From contig JBMOOG010000010.1 in NCBI GenBank assembly GCA_049324535.1, forward strand, positions 62,001 through 126,000: a stretch of DNA of 64,000 nt, in the 5' to 3' direction. Under the pieces are notes generated by a model that searched no databases, was not told where the DNA came from, and was given only the letters and a program-made list of their open reading frames with translations. Both the position numbers and the translations under genes were made by a program. The stretch comes from JBMOOG01 sp049324535 (GTDB taxonomy: Bacteria > Pseudomonadota > Alphaproteobacteria > Rhodobacterales > Rhodobacteraceae). This document shows positions 45,352 through 55,070 of this stretch, piece by piece (position 1 is the stretch's first letter; each line of letters opens with the position of its first letter).

Positions 45352-46419
45352 ATGGCCGACGAACCCAGACTACTGACCGAGCTGAACGACCGATCGCGCG
45401 AAGTGTTCCGCCGCGTGGTGGAAAGCTATCTTGCGTCGGGCGAACCGGTCGGGTCGCGCACGCTCGCACGGAGCCTGACCGAGCGCGTGAGCGCGGCGAC
45501 GATCCGCAACGTGATGCAGGACCTCGAATACCTCGGGTTGCTGGAAAGCCCTCATGTCTCGGCGGGGCGGCTGCCCACGCAGCTCGGGCTGCGGCTCTTC
45601 GTGGACGGGCTGATGGAGGTGGGGCCGCTTGCGCCCGGCGACCGTCAGGCGATCGACGCCACCGTGACCGGCGATACCGCCGAACCCGGCGGCCTGCTGG
45701 CCCGGGTCGGCGCGGCGCTGTCGGCGATCACCCAGGGGGCGAGCCTCGTTCTGATCCCCAAGCACGAGGCGGCGATCCGCCACATCGAGTTCGTCAGCCT
45801 CGGACCGGACCGGGCGCTGGTCGTGCTGGTCCTTGCCGACGGAACCGTCGAGAACCGCGTGTTCGTGCCGCCATTGGGCCACACCGCCCAGTCGATGCGC
45901 GAGGCCGCCAACTTCGTCAACGCGATGGCCGAAGGGCGGACGCTGTCCGACCTGCGCGCGGAACTTGGCCGCGACATCGCGGCACGCCGGCGCGAGCTGG
46001 ACACGCTGGCCCTTGCAATGGTGGAGTCCGGGTTTGCGGTCTGGGAAAATCCGGGCAGCGCCCAGGAGCGGCTTCTGGTCCGGGGGCAGGCCAATCTTCT
46101 CGACACCGCCTCCGAGGCCGATCTTGCGCGGATCCGCAGTCTTTTCGAGGATCTCGAACGCAAGCGCGACATCGCCGAGTTCCTCGAACTGGCGGAAACC
46201 GGCGAGGGCGTGCGGATCTTCATCGGGTCCGAGAACAAGTTATTCTCGCTTTCGGGTTCCTCTTTGGTCGTCTCTCCCTATATGAACGCTGACCGGAGAA
46301 TCATCGGCGCGGTGGGCGTGATTGGCCCGACCCGGCTCAACTACGGGCGCATCGTGCCGATCGTGGATTATACGGCGCAGCTCGTCGGCCGGACGCTGTC
46401 GAGCGAGCGCAGAGGGTGA
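45352..46419 (+). CDS. hrcA: Heat-inducible transcription repressor HrcA
   Basis: A 355-residue HrcA. The N-terminal winged helix contains GSRTLARSLTERVSAATIRNVMQDLEYLGLL with the HrcA-typical SPHVSAGRLPTQLGLRLFVD after it; the C-terminal domain ends VGVIGPTRLNYGRIVPIVDYTAQLV. It normally binds CIRCE and represses groESL. I chose the ATG at 45352 because GGAG lies 7 bases before it; the ATG at 45346 is too close. No CIRCE is seen upstream, so self-repression is not supported here. grpE follows 7 bases after its stop. Confidence 0.96.
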   Translation: MADEPRLLTELNDRSREVFRRVVESYLASGEPVGSRTLARSLTERVSAATIRNVMQDLEYLGLLESPHVSAGRLPTQLGLRLFVDGLMEVGPLAPGDRQAIDATVTGDTAEPGGLLARVGAALSAITQGASLVLIPKHEAAIRHIEFVSLGPDRALVVLVLADGTVENRVFVPPLGHTAQSMREAANFVNAMAEGRTLSDLRAELGRDIAARRRELDTLALAMVESGFAVWENPGSAQERLLVRGQANLLDTASEADLARIRSLFEDLERKRDIAEFLELAETGEGVRIFIGSENKLFSLSGSSLVVSPYMNADRRIIGAVGVIGPTRLNYGRIVPIVDYTAQLVGRTLSSERRG

Positions 46420-46426
46420 AAGACGC

Positions 46427-46969
46427 ATGAGCGAGATGAAGAAAGACGAACTTGCCGAGGATCAGGCCCTGATCGGCGAGGAGGACCGCGGCGATGTCAC
46501 GGCCGAGGTCGAGGCGCTGCGTGCCGAACGCGACGAGATGCGCGACCGCTGGATGCGCGCGCTCGCCGACGCCGAGAATTCGCGCAAGCGCGCCGAGCGG
46601 GACCGTCGCGAGGCCGAGCAGTACGGCGGATCGAAGCTCGCCCGCGACCTTCTGCCGGTCTACGACAACCTCAAACGCGCGCTCGCCTCGGTCAGCGACG
46701 AGCAGCGCGCGGCGGCGGCGGCGCTGATCGATGGCGTCGAGCTGACGTTGCGCGAGCTGATTCAGGTGTTCACCCGCCACGGGCTGACTCCGATCGCGCC
46801 GCAGGTGGGCGAGGCGTTCGACCCGCAGCTGCACCAGGCGATGTTCGAGGCTCCGTTGCCGGGCACCAAGGCCGGCGACATCATCCAGGTGATGACCGAG
46901 GGCTTCCTGCTGCATGACCGGCTTCTGCGCCCCGCGCAGGTCGGCGTGTCTTCGACGCCCAAGTCCTGA
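46427..46969 (+). CDS. grpE: GrpE nucleotide exchange factor
   Basis: A 180-residue GrpE. A long coiled-coil region (about 20-70, EVEALRAERDEMRDRWMRAL and following) leads to the DnaK-binding head with GVELTLRELIQVFTRHGLTPIAP and the QAMFEAPLPGTKAGDIIQV motif. It exchanges nucleotide on DnaK. dnaK and dnaJ are not in this window. A hairpin and repeated element lie just after its stop. Confidence 0.97.
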   Translation: MSEMKKDELAEDQALIGEEDRGDVTAEVEALRAERDEMRDRWMRALADAENSRKRAERDRREAEQYGGSKLARDLLPVYDNLKRALASVSDEQRAAAAALIDGVELTLRELIQVFTRHGLTPIAPQVGEAFDPQLHQAMFEAPLPGTKAGDIIQVMTEGFLLHDRLLRPAQVGVSSTPKS

Positions 46970-46980
46970 TGGCGGCCGGG

Positions 46981-47025
46981 CGGGGGCCTGCCCCCGCACC
47001 CCCGGGGTATTTCGCGAAGAAGAAG
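46981..47025 (+). repeat. 3'-end hairpin plus TATTTCG-GAAGAAGAAG element, copy 1
   Basis: A G/C hairpin (46981-46996), then CCCCCGGGGTATTTCGCG and AAGAAGAAG (to 47025). The same arrangement recurs after argG. It lies 11 bases after the grpE stop and ends just before the convergent mutS stop, so it probably helps end both transcripts. Confidence 0.7.
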
Positions 47026-47031
47026 ACCGGA

Positions 47032-49674
47032 TCACTCGGATGCGGCGCGCTTGAGGTCGTAGAGCGCGGTCAGGGCCTGAAGCGGGGTCATCTCGTCGGG
47101 GTGGAGGGCGGCGACCCGTTCGCGTAGCGTGTCGGGCCTTGCCCGACGCGGCGGCGGAGCGGGTGCGGCGGTCGCGCTGAACAGCGGAAGATCGTCGAGA
47201 AGCGCCGGCGCCTTCGCCACGCCCTGACGCTCGCCCGATTCCAGAAGATCGAGCACCGCGCGGGCGCGCTCGATCACCGGCTCGGGCAGGCCCGCGAGGC
47301 GCGCGACCTGGACCCCGTAGGACCGGTCGGCCGCGCCCTCGCGCACCTCGTGCAGGAAGACGACGTCCCCCTGCCATTCCCGGACGGTGACGGTGGCGTT
47401 CCGCAGGCCGGGCAGGCGCGCGGCCAGGGCGGTGAGCTCGTGGTAGTGGGTGGCGAAGAGCGCCCGGCAGCGGTTCGTGCCGTGCAGGTGTTCGACCACC
47501 GCCCAGGCGATCGACAGCCCGTCGTAGGTGGCCGTGCCGCGCCCGATCTCGTCGAGGATCACCAGGGCACGGTCGTCAGCCTGATTGAGGATCGCGGCGG
47601 TCTCGACCATTTCCACCATGAAGGTGGAGCGCCCGCGCGCAAGATCGTCGGCCGCGCCCACGCGGCTGAAAAGCTGGCTGACCAGCCCGATGCGGGCGCG
47701 CGCGGCGGGAACGAAACTGCCGGCCTGGGCCAAGAGCGCGATGAGCGCATTCTGCCGCAGGAAGGTGGACTTGCCGGCCATGTTCGGCCCGGTCAGCAAC
47801 CAGATCGCCGGTGTCTCGCCCGTGGTCAGCCGGCAGTCGTTGGCCACGAAGACCTCGCCCGAACGCGCCAGCGCCCGTTCGACCACCGGGTGGCGGCCGC
47901 CTTCGATGTCGAAGGCGCGGCTGTCGTCCACATCGGGCTCGCACCAGCCGGCCTCGGCGGCCAGATCGGCCAGCGCGGCCGAAAGGTCCAGTTCGGCCAG
48001 CGCCCGGGCGGTGGCCGAAAGGGCGCCGGCCGCGGACAGGATCTGGGATTTCAGGCCGAGATAGAGCCGCTTTTCGATTTCGATTGCCCGGTTTCCGGCG
48101 TTCAGGATGCGGGTCTCGAGACCCGACAGCTCGACCGTGGTGAAGCGCAGCTGATTGGCGGTGGTCTGGCGATGGATGAAGGTGTCCGACAGTGGCTTGG
48201 CCAGCATCCGGGCGGCGTGGGTGTCGGTCGTCTCGATGAAGTAGCCCAGCACGTTGTTGTGCCGGATCTTGAGGCTGGGGACGCCGGACAGGGCCGCGTA
48301 GTCGGCCTGCATCCGGGCGATGACCTGGCGCCCCTCGTCGCGCAGCTCGCGCGCGGCGTCGAGGTCGGGGTCCACGCCCGCCGCGATGAAGCCCCCGTCG
48401 CGGATGGTGAGTGGCACCTCGGCCGCCAGGGTGCGGGCGAGGGTCGCGCACAGCGCCTCGTGGCCGGTGAGCGCCGCCCGGGCACGCGCCAGGATGTCGG
48501 GCAGGCTGGCGGGAAGCAGCGCCGCAAGCGCTTCGGCCTGTTCGAGCCCGGCGCGGATGGCGGCCAGATCGCGGGGACCGCCGCGGTCAAGCGCGAGGCG
48601 CGAGAGCGCGCGGTCGATGTCGGGCACCTGTCTGAGGGCGTTGCGCACCCGATCGCGAAGGGCCGCATCCTCGACCAGCGCCCGGATCGATTCGAGGCGA
48701 GCGTGGATCTCGCCGAGATCGCGGGACGGCGCGGACAGCCGGCGCTCGAGCAGCCGGGCCCCGGCCGCGGTCAGCGTCCGGTCGATGGCGGCGATGAGCG
48801 ATCCTTCGCGCCCGCCGGACAGCGCCTGCGTGAGCTCGAGGTTGCGCCGGGTCGCGGCGTCGATCTGGAGAATGCCGCCGGCGCTTTCCCGGATGGGCGG
48901 GCGCAGCAGCGGAAGCTGCCCGCGCTGGGTCAGGTGCAGGTATTCGGCAATGGCGCCCAGCGCGGCAAGCTCGGCGCGGTTGAAGCCGCCGAAGCCGTCG
49001 AGCGTCTCGACGCCGAAGAGCGCGCAGAGCCGCCGTTCGGCCGCGCCGCTGTCGAAGGCCGCGCGCGCCATCGGCGTGAGCGCCGCGCCCGATTCCGAGA
49101 CGGTTCCGGCCAGATCCGGCGCCCGCGTCTCGGCCGCGAGCACCTCGCGCGGGCCGAGGCGGGCCAGTTCCGGGCCGAGCCGGACCTCGGGGCAGGCCAT
49201 GACGCGCAACTCTCCGGTGGAGATGTCCGCCCAGGCCAGCGCGGCCTCGTCGCGCACCTCGGCCCAGGCGGCGAGAAAGTTGTGGCGCCGTGCCTCGAGG
49301 AGCGATTCCTCGGTTAGCGTTCCCGGCGTGACCAGCCGCACCACCTCGCGCGCGACCACCGACTTCGATCCGCGCTTCCTCGCCTCGGCCGGGTCTTCCA
49401 TCTGTTCGGCCACGGCCACGCGGAACCCCTTGCGGATCAGGGTCAAGAGATAGCCCTCGGCGGCGTGGACGGGGACGCCGCACATCGGGATGTCGCGGCC
49501 CAGATGCTGGCCGCGCTTGGTCAGCGCGATGTCGAGGGCCGCCGCCGCCGCCTCGGCGTCCTCGAAGAACATCTCGTAGAAGTCGCCCATCCGGTAGAAC
49601 AGCAGCGCACCGGGATTCTGCGCCTTGATCTCGAGATACTGCGCCATCATCGGCGTGACGCCGGGCTCATTCAC
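47032..49674 (-). CDS. mutS: DNA mismatch repair protein MutS
   Basis: An 880-residue MutS. The mismatch-reading motif is [17 protein letters not shown] near the N-terminus (Phe-x-Glu); the ATPase has [38 protein letters not shown] and ATHYHELT. Length is standard. The GTG at 49674 has GGAGAG upstream; the ATG at 49650 is an alternative. It is divergent from maeB across 127 bases. No mutL is present in the window. Confidence 0.97.
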   Translation of the reverse strand: MNEPGVTPMMAQYLEIKAQNPGALLFYRMGDFYEMFFEDAEAAAAALDIALTKRGQHLGRDIPMCGVPVHAAEGYLLTLIRKGFRVAVAEQMEDPAEARKRGSKSVVAREVVRLVTPGTLTEESLLEARRHNFLAAWAEVRDEAALAWADISTGELRVMACPEVRLGPELARLGPREVLAAETRAPDLAGTVSESGAALTPMARAAFDSGAAERRLCALFGVETLDGFGGFNRAELAALGAIAEYLHLTQRGQLPLLRPPIRESAGGILQIDAATRRNLELTQALSGGREGSLIAAIDRTLTAAGARLLERRLSAPSRDLGEIHARLESIRALVEDAALRDRVRNALRQVPDIDRALSRLALDRGGPRDLAAIRAGLEQAEALAALLPASLPDILARARAALTGHEALCATLARTLAAEVPLTIRDGGFIAAGVDPDLDAARELRDEGRQVIARMQADYAALSGVPSLKIRHNNVLGYFIETTDTHAARMLAKPLSDTFIHRQTTANQLRFTTVELSGLETRILNAGNRAIEIEKRLYLGLKSQILSAAGALSATARALAELDLSAALADLAAEAGWCEPDVDDSRAFDIEGGRHPVVERALARSGEVFVANDCRLTTGETPAIWLLTGPNMAGKSTFLRQNALIALLAQAGSFVPAARARIGLVSQLFSRVGAADDLARGRSTFMVEMVETAAILNQADDRALVILDEIGRGTATYDGLSIAWAVVEHLHGTNRCRALFATHYHELTALAARLPGLRNATVTVREWQGDVVFLHEVREGAADRSYGVQVARLAGLPEPVIERARAVLDLLESGERQGVAKAPALLDDLPLFSATAAPAPPPRRARPDTLRERVAALHPDEMTPLQALTALYDLKRAASE

Positions 49675-49801
49675 GCTGGGTCTCTCCGTTGGACTGTCAG
49701 CGGACCCTAGCGAAGGCCGTGGCCGGGGAAAAGCCGCGCGCGCCGATTGGCAGGCGACGGGCGGGGCGCTATGACGGCGGCACACCCCCAAGGAACCGGC
49801 C

Positions 49802-52069
49802 ATGTCCCCCAAGAACCGCGTCACCGCCGAAGAGGCCCTTGCCTATCACCTGCACCCGACGCCCGGGAAATACGAGGTGACGGCGTCAAAGCCCATGGCG
49901 ACCCAGCGCGACCTGTCGCTGGCCTACAGCCCCGGGGTGGCGGTTCCCGTCCAGGCCATCGCCGAACGGCCCGAGACGGCCTACGACTACACGACCAAGG
50001 GCAACATGGTTGCCGTGGTGTCGAACGGCACCGCGATCCTCGGGCTTGGCAACCTCGGCGCGCTGGCGTCGAAGCCGGTGATGGAGGGCAAGGCGGTGCT
50101 CTTCAAGCGCTTTGCCGACGTGAACGCCATCGACATCGAGCTCGACACCGAGGACCCGGAAGAGATCATCCAGGCGGTGCGGCTGATGGGCCCGACCTTC
50201 GGCGGCATCAACCTTGAGGACATCAAGGCGCCGGAGTGCTTCATCATCGAGAGCCGGCTCAAGGAAATCATGGACATCCCGGTGTTCCATGACGACCAGC
50301 ACGGAACCGCGGTGATCTGTGCGGCCGGTCTCATCAACGCGCTCGAACTGTCCGGCAAGCGGATCGAGGACTGCCGCATCGTCCTGAACGGAGCGGGGGC
50401 GGCGGGGATCGCCTGTCTGGAACTGCTGAAGGCCATGGGGGCACGGCACGACAACTGCATCCTGTGCGACACCAAGGGCGTGATCTGGCAGGGCCGCACC
50501 GAGGGCATGAACCAGTGGAAATCCGCCCACGCCGCGCGGACCGACCTGCGAACGCTCGAAGAGGCGATGCGCGGCGCCGACGTGTTCCTCGGCGTCTCCG
50601 CCAAGGGCGCGGTGACGCCCGAGATGGTCGCCTCGATGGCGCCCAATCCGGTGATCTTCGCGATGGCGAACCCCGACCCCGAGATCACGCCGGAAGAGGC
50701 GCACGCCGTGCGCGAGGATGCGATCGTGGCCACCGGCCGGTCGGACTACCCCAACCAGGTGAACAACGTGCTGGGCTTCCCCTATCTCTTCCGGGGCGCC
50801 CTCGACATCCATGCCCGCGCGATCAACGACGCGATGAAGATCGCCTGCGCGCAGGCGCTGGCCAGGCTCGCGCGCGAGGACGTGCCCGACGAGGTGGCGA
50901 TGGCCTATGGGCGCAAGCTGTCGTTCGGGCGCGACTACATCATCCCCACGCCCTTCGATCCGCGGCTCATCCACACCATCCCGCCGGCGGTGGCGCGGGC
51001 GGGGATGGATACGGGTGTCGCCCGCCGCCCGATCGTGGACCTGAAATCCTATGAACAGAGCCTGAAGGCGCGGATGGATCCGACCGCCTCGATCCTTCAG
51101 GGGATCCACGCGCGGGCGCGCGGCGCGCAGGCCCGGATGATCTTTGCCGAAGGCGACGACAGCCGCGTGCTGCGTGCGGCGGTCGCCTATGTGCGGGCGG
51201 GCCTCGGCCCGGCGCTGGTGGTGGGGCGCGAGGCGGACGTGGCCGAGAAACTGGCGGCCGAGGGTCTGGCCGATGCCCGGCGTGAGATCGAGGTGGTGAA
51301 CGCGGCCAACACTCCGCATCTCGCCGCCTACAAGGAGTTCCTCTACCAGCGGCTTCAGCGCAAGGGGTTCGATGCGCATGACATCCACCGGCTGGCGACC
51401 CGCGACCGGCATGTGTTTTCGGCGCTGATGCTGGCGCATGGGCACGGCGACGGGCTGGTGACCGGCGCCACGCGCAAGTCGGCCTATGTGCTCGATCTCA
51501 TCAACCATGTCTTCGACGCCCGCGCCGCCGACGGGGCGGTCGGGGTGACCGCGCTTCTGCACAAGGGCCGGATCGTGCTCATCGCCGATACGCTCGTGCA
51601 CGAATGGCCTGACCAGGAAGACCTGGCCGATATCGCGATCCGCGCCGCCGGAGTCGCCCGGGGGCTCGGGATCGAGCCGCGGGTGGCCTTCCTGTCGTTC
51701 TCGACCTTCGGCTATCCGGTCAGCGAACGGGCAACCAAGATGCACGAGGCGCCGCGCGTGCTCGACCGGCGCGGGGTCGATTTCGAATACGACGGCGAGA
51801 TGACGGTGGACGTGGCGCTGAACGCCGACCGGATGGCGGCCTATCCGTTCTGCCGGCTGTCGGGTCCGGCCAACGTGCTCGTGGTGCCGGCGCGGCACTC
51901 GGCCTCGATCTCGGTCAAGCTGATGCAGGAGATGGCGGGCGCGACCGTCATCGGGCCGATCCTGGCCGGCGTGGGCAAGCCGATCCAGATCTGCTCGACC
52001 GGATCGACGGTGAACGACATCCTGAACATGGCGGTGATCGCCGGTTCGCGGCTGGGTCACGGGGCATAG
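49802..52069 (+). CDS. maeB: NADP-dependent malic enzyme (MaeB, malic enzyme-phosphotransacetylase fusion)
   Basis: A 755-residue two-domain enzyme. The N-terminal half (about 1-430) is malic enzyme: [11 protein letters not shown], catalytic Lys region, [11 protein letters not shown] and the nucleotide-binding [16 protein letters not shown]. The C-terminal half (about 435-755) is phosphotransacetylase-like, with [20 protein letters not shown] and [19 protein letters not shown], and serves as an acetyl-CoA sensing regulatory domain in MaeB. It converts malate to pyruvate, making NADPH. The ribokinase gene starts 3 bases after its stop. Confidence 0.97.
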   Translation: MSPKNRVTAEEALAYHLHPTPGKYEVTASKPMATQRDLSLAYSPGVAVPVQAIAERPETAYDYTTKGNMVAVVSNGTAILGLGNLGALASKPVMEGKAVLFKRFADVNAIDIELDTEDPEEIIQAVRLMGPTFGGINLEDIKAPECFIIESRLKEIMDIPVFHDDQHGTAVICAAGLINALELSGKRIEDCRIVLNGAGAAGIACLELLKAMGARHDNCILCDTKGVIWQGRTEGMNQWKSAHAARTDLRTLEEAMRGADVFLGVSAKGAVTPEMVASMAPNPVIFAMANPDPEITPEEAHAVREDAIVATGRSDYPNQVNNVLGFPYLFRGALDIHARAINDAMKIACAQALARLAREDVPDEVAMAYGRKLSFGRDYIIPTPFDPRLIHTIPPAVARAGMDTGVARRPIVDLKSYEQSLKARMDPTASILQGIHARARGAQARMIFAEGDDSRVLRAAVAYVRAGLGPALVVGREADVAEKLAAEGLADARREIEVVNAANTPHLAAYKEFLYQRLQRKGFDAHDIHRLATRDRHVFSALMLAHGHGDGLVTGATRKSAYVLDLINHVFDARAADGAVGVTALLHKGRIVLIADTLVHEWPDQEDLADIAIRAAGVARGLGIEPRVAFLSFSTFGYPVSERATKMHEAPRVLDRRGVDFEYDGEMTVDVALNADRMAAYPFCRLSGPANVLVVPARHSASISVKLMQEMAGATVIGPILAGVGKPIQICSTGSTVNDILNMAVIAGSRLGHGA

Positions 52070-52072
52070 GGC

Positions 52073-52951
52073 ATGGCGATCTACAACCTCGGCTCGATCA
52101 ACATCGACCATTTCTACGCGGTCCCGCATCTGCCCTCGCCGGGCGAGACGCTGGCCGCGTCCGGCTATCGGCAGGGCCTTGGCGGCAAGGGCGCCAACCA
52201 GTCCGCCGCCGCTGCCCGTGCGGGGGCGCGGGTGGTGCACATCGGGGCGGTCGGCCCGGAGGGCGGCTGGGCCGTCGAACGGCTCGCTGGCTGGGGGGTG
52301 GACGTCTCCCATGTGGCGCGGCTCGACACGCCGTCGGGCCATGCCATCATCAACGTGGACGGCGCGGCGGAAAACACCATCGTGCTTTTCCCGGGCGCGA
52401 ACCGGGCGATGCCGGAATCGCTGGTGGCCGCGGCACTGGCCGGGGCCGGCCCCGGCGATACGCTGCTCTTGCAGAACGAGACCGCCCATCAGGCCCTGGC
52501 CGCGCGGATCGGGCGAGACCGCGGGATGCGGGTCCTCTACTCGGCCGCGCCCTTCGACGTGGGCGCGGTGCGATCCGTCCTGCAAAACGTCTCTGTACTG
52601 GCGGTAAATGCGGTCGAGGCCGATCAGCTCTGCGCCGCGCTTGGCCTTCCGCTCGACCGGCTGCCGGTGCCGCAGCTCCTCGTCACCCGGGGTGCGGAAG
52701 GGGCCGAATGGCACGATCTGGCACGCGGCGAAACCGTCCGGCAGGCGGCGTTCAAGGTGGCGGCGGTGGACACCACCGGGGCGGGCGACACCTTCGCCGG
52801 CTATGTCGCGGCCAGCCTCGATGCCGGTCTCTCGCCGGCCGCGGCGCTGCGCCGTGCCGCCGCGGCCTCGGCCGTCAAGGTCACCCGGCCCGGCACCGCC
52901 GACGCCATTCCGGACGCGGCCGAGGTCGACCGCTTCCTCGCGGGGGTCTGA
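52073..52951 (+). CDS. rbsK: Ribokinase-like PfkB family sugar kinase
   Basis: A 292-residue PfkB kinase. The substrate-site motif GGKGANQSAAAARAGARV and the ATP-site motif DTTGAGDTFAGYVAA with the catalytic Asp are those of ribokinase. It lies 3 bases after maeB and may be read with it. No ribose transporter is nearby, so the substrate (ribose or another nucleoside sugar) is not certain. Confidence 0.88.
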   Translation: MAIYNLGSINIDHFYAVPHLPSPGETLAASGYRQGLGGKGANQSAAAARAGARVVHIGAVGPEGGWAVERLAGWGVDVSHVARLDTPSGHAIINVDGAAENTIVLFPGANRAMPESLVAAALAGAGPGDTLLLQNETAHQALAARIGRDRGMRVLYSAAPFDVGAVRSVLQNVSVLAVNAVEADQLCAALGLPLDRLPVPQLLVTRGAEGAEWHDLARGETVRQAAFKVAAVDTTGAGDTFAGYVAASLDAGLSPAAALRRAAAASAVKVTRPGTADAIPDAAEVDRFLAGV

Positions 52952-53006
52952 AGGGGTTCACCCCGCCGGAACGCTCGGCTAGCCTGCCGGCAAACAGGGG
53001 GAAGGC

Positions 53007-53906
53007 ATGGCCGACAACGTCAGCACGCATCAGGCGGAAGAGGACGCGCGCAACGAGGCGATCCTGATCTGGGTCAATGGCCGGCTGGTGCCGAAGGCCG
53101 AAGCCGCGGTCAGCGTCTATGATTCCGGCTTCATGCTGGGCGACGGGGTCTGGGAAGGCATCCGGCTTTACAACGGCACCTGGGCCTTTCTCGACGAACA
53201 CATCGACCGGCTGTTCGAGGCCGCCAAGGCCATCGACCTCGACATCGGCATGGACCGCGCGGGCGTCATCACGGCGGTGCTCGACACCCAGGCCGCCAAC
53301 GGGATGCAGACGGATGCCCATGCCCGGCTCATGGTGACGCGCGGGGTCAAGGTGCGGCCCTTCCAGCACCCGGCGCTGTCGCGGTCGGGTCCGACGATGG
53401 TCATCATCATGGAGCACTCGCGCCCGAAACTGCCGCGCCCGATCCGGCTGGCGACGGTGCCCAACATCCGCGGCCTGCCGATGAGTCAGGACCCGAAGCT
53501 CAACTCGCATTCCAAGCTGAACTGCATCCTTGCCTGCATCGCCGCCGAAAAGGCCGGCGCCGACGAGGCGTTGATGCTCGATGTCCACGGTTTCGTGAAC
53601 ACCACCAACGCCTGCAACTTCTTCATCGTGCGCAAGGGGCAGGTCTGGACCTCGACCGGCGACTACTGCCTGAACGGCATCACCCGAGCGAAGGTGATCG
53701 ATCTCTGCCGGGCGAACGGCATTCCGGTCTTCGAGAAGAACTTCTCGCTGACCGAGACCTATTCCGCCGACGAGGCCTTCCTGACCGGGACCTTCGGCGC
53801 GCAGACCCCGGTGGGCGTGATCGACGGCCGCACGATCGGGGACGGGCGCATGGGGCCGATCACGGGACGGCTGCGGCAGCTCTACAAGGAACTGGTGGGC
53901 GCATGA
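53007..53906 (+). CDS. Class IV aminotransferase (BCAT/D-amino-acid transaminase fold)
   Basis: A 299-residue fold-type IV PLP enzyme. SVYDSGFMLGDGVWEGIRLYNG is the family N-terminal signature, the PLP lysine is in NSHSKLNCILA, and FVNTTNACNFFIV and LNGITRAKVIDLC are cofactor motifs. Members act on branched-chain amino acids, D-amino acids or aminodeoxychorismate; the Asn-Ser-His-Ser-Lys context does not settle which. Ribosome-binding site GGGGAAGG precedes the ATG. The sulfotransferase gene overlaps it by 4 bases, which suggests an amine-linked sulfated product (inference). Confidence 0.88.
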   Translation: MADNVSTHQAEEDARNEAILIWVNGRLVPKAEAAVSVYDSGFMLGDGVWEGIRLYNGTWAFLDEHIDRLFEAAKAIDLDIGMDRAGVITAVLDTQAANGMQTDAHARLMVTRGVKVRPFQHPALSRSGPTMVIIMEHSRPKLPRPIRLATVPNIRGLPMSQDPKLNSHSKLNCILACIAAEKAGADEALMLDVHGFVNTTNACNFFIVRKGQVWTSTGDYCLNGITRAKVIDLCRANGIPVFEKNFSLTETYSADEAFLTGTFGAQTPVGVIDGRTIGDGRMGPITGRLRQLYKELVGA

Positions 53907-54637
53907 CCGCGGATCGCGCACGCCGCATCGCCATGTGGTCGGGGCCGCGGAATCTCTCGACCGCGCTGATGTACAGCTTTGCCGCCCGCGGCGACTGCGC
54001 GGTCTGGGACGAGCCCTTCTACGCGGCTTATCTGGCCGCGACGGGCCTGTCGCACCCGATGGGGGCCGAGGTGATGGCCGCGGGCGAGACGGATCCCGCG
54101 CGGGTGGCCGCCGCCTGTCTGGGGCCGATTCCGCAGGAACAGAGCCTGTTCTACCAGAAGCACATGACCCATCACATGCTGCCGGACTTCGATCTGGGGT
54201 TCCTCGACGGGCTCACGAACGTCTTCCTGATCCGCCATCCGGCCCGGGTCGTGGCCAGCTACGTCGCCAAGCGGGAACGTCCGACGCTCGACGATCTGGG
54301 GTTCCGCCGGCAGGCCGAGCTGTTCGACCGGGTGGCGGACCGGTCGGGTCGGCGGCCGCCGGTGATCGACAGCGCCGACATCCGCGCCGATCCGCGCGGG
54401 GCCCTGTCGCGGCTTTGCCACGCGCTGGGCATCCCCTTCACCGAAGGGATGCTCACCTGGCCCGCAGGGCCCAAGCCCCAGGATGGCGTGTGGGCGCCGC
54501 ACTGGTACAGCGCGGTCCACCGCTCGACCGGCTTCGAGGGGTCCGAGCCGCCGCTGCCACGCCTGCCCCCGGACTACGCGCGGCTGGCCGACCGGGCGAT
54601 GCCGTACTACGAGGCTCTGGCGGCGTATCGCATCTAG
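53903..54637 (+). CDS. Sulfotransferase family protein
   Basis: A 244-residue PAPS-dependent sulfotransferase-like protein. The 5'-phosphosulfate loop is MWSGPRNLSTALMYSFA near the N-terminus, and FLIRHPARVVASYV is the 3'-phosphate-binding segment. Members of this compact group are often annotated as branched-chain aminotransferase-like sulfotransferases because they lie beside class IV aminotransferases. The acceptor is unknown. The ATG overlaps the aminotransferase stop (ATGA), and its 3' end overlaps the convergent SCP2 gene by 4 bases. Confidence 0.85.
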   Translation: MTADRARRIAMWSGPRNLSTALMYSFAARGDCAVWDEPFYAAYLAATGLSHPMGAEVMAAGETDPARVAAACLGPIPQEQSLFYQKHMTHHMLPDFDLGFLDGLTNVFLIRHPARVVASYVAKRERPTLDDLGFRRQAELFDRVADRSGRRPPVIDSADIRADPRGALSRLCHALGIPFTEGMLTWPAGPKPQDGVWAPHWYSAVHRSTGFEGSEPPLPRLPPDYARLADRAMPYYEALAAYRI

Positions 54638-54918
54638 CCCAGAAGCTTTGCCATACCCATCGCCACGGCCGGATTGCCCGACAGCGACATCTTGCCGGTG
54701 GCCATCGCCAGCATGGGGTTCAGCTTGCCCGCCAGCAGCTTCTCGAGATTCTCGACGCTGATCGCGATCGTGCAGTCGGTGTCCCGGTCCTCGGTCGTGG
54801 CGGTGCCGTCGGCCAGCACGATCACCCCCTTCTTTCCGCAGTCGAATTTCAGGGAACCGGGAAAGACCTGCCCGGACAGGGCCGGGCGCATCCCTTCGGC
54901 GATGGCTGCAAGCGACAT
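54634..54918 (-). CDS. SCP2 sterol-binding domain protein
   Basis: A 94-residue stand-alone SCP2 domain (GSLKFDCGKKGVIVLADG, CTIAISVENLEKLLAGKLNP, GKMSLSGNPAVAMGMAKLL). Such proteins bind lipids or hydrophobic ligands in the cytoplasm. Ribosome-binding site GGAGG precedes the ATG. It is transcribed in the same direction as argG upstream but separated by 152 bases containing a hairpin element. Confidence 0.9.
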   Translation of the reverse strand: MSLAAIAEGMRPALSGQVFPGSLKFDCGKKGVIVLADGTATTEDRDTDCTIAISVENLEKLLAGKLNPMLAMATGKMSLSGNPAVAMGMAKLLG

Positions 54919-55010
54919 GGCGGGCCTCCGTTCTCAATCGCGTCGGACACAGCCCAGCACGGCGCGGCGGCAGAAATTGGGCGCGCACCTGACGTTCGGA
55001 CGGTTCCGGC

Positions 55011-55070
55011 CTTCTTCTTCGGCGAAATACCCCCGGGGGTGAGCCGCAGGCGAGGGGGCCGGCGGCCCCC
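55011..55070 (-). repeat. 3'-end hairpin plus TATTTCG-GAAGAAGAAG element, copy 2
   Basis: Read on the minus strand: hairpin GGGGGCC-GCC-GGCCCCC (55070-55054) directly after the argG stop, a 15-base spacer, then CCCCCGGGGGTATTTCGCC and GAAGAAGAAG (to 55011). It matches the element after grpE in order and orientation to the gene. Confidence 0.7.

Noticed and set aside
49886..52714. A 942-codon open frame opposite maeB and rbsK
   Set aside because: It lies entirely antisense to well-identified genes, is Arg/His/Gly-rich with no recognisable domain, and is a by-product of high GC composition.
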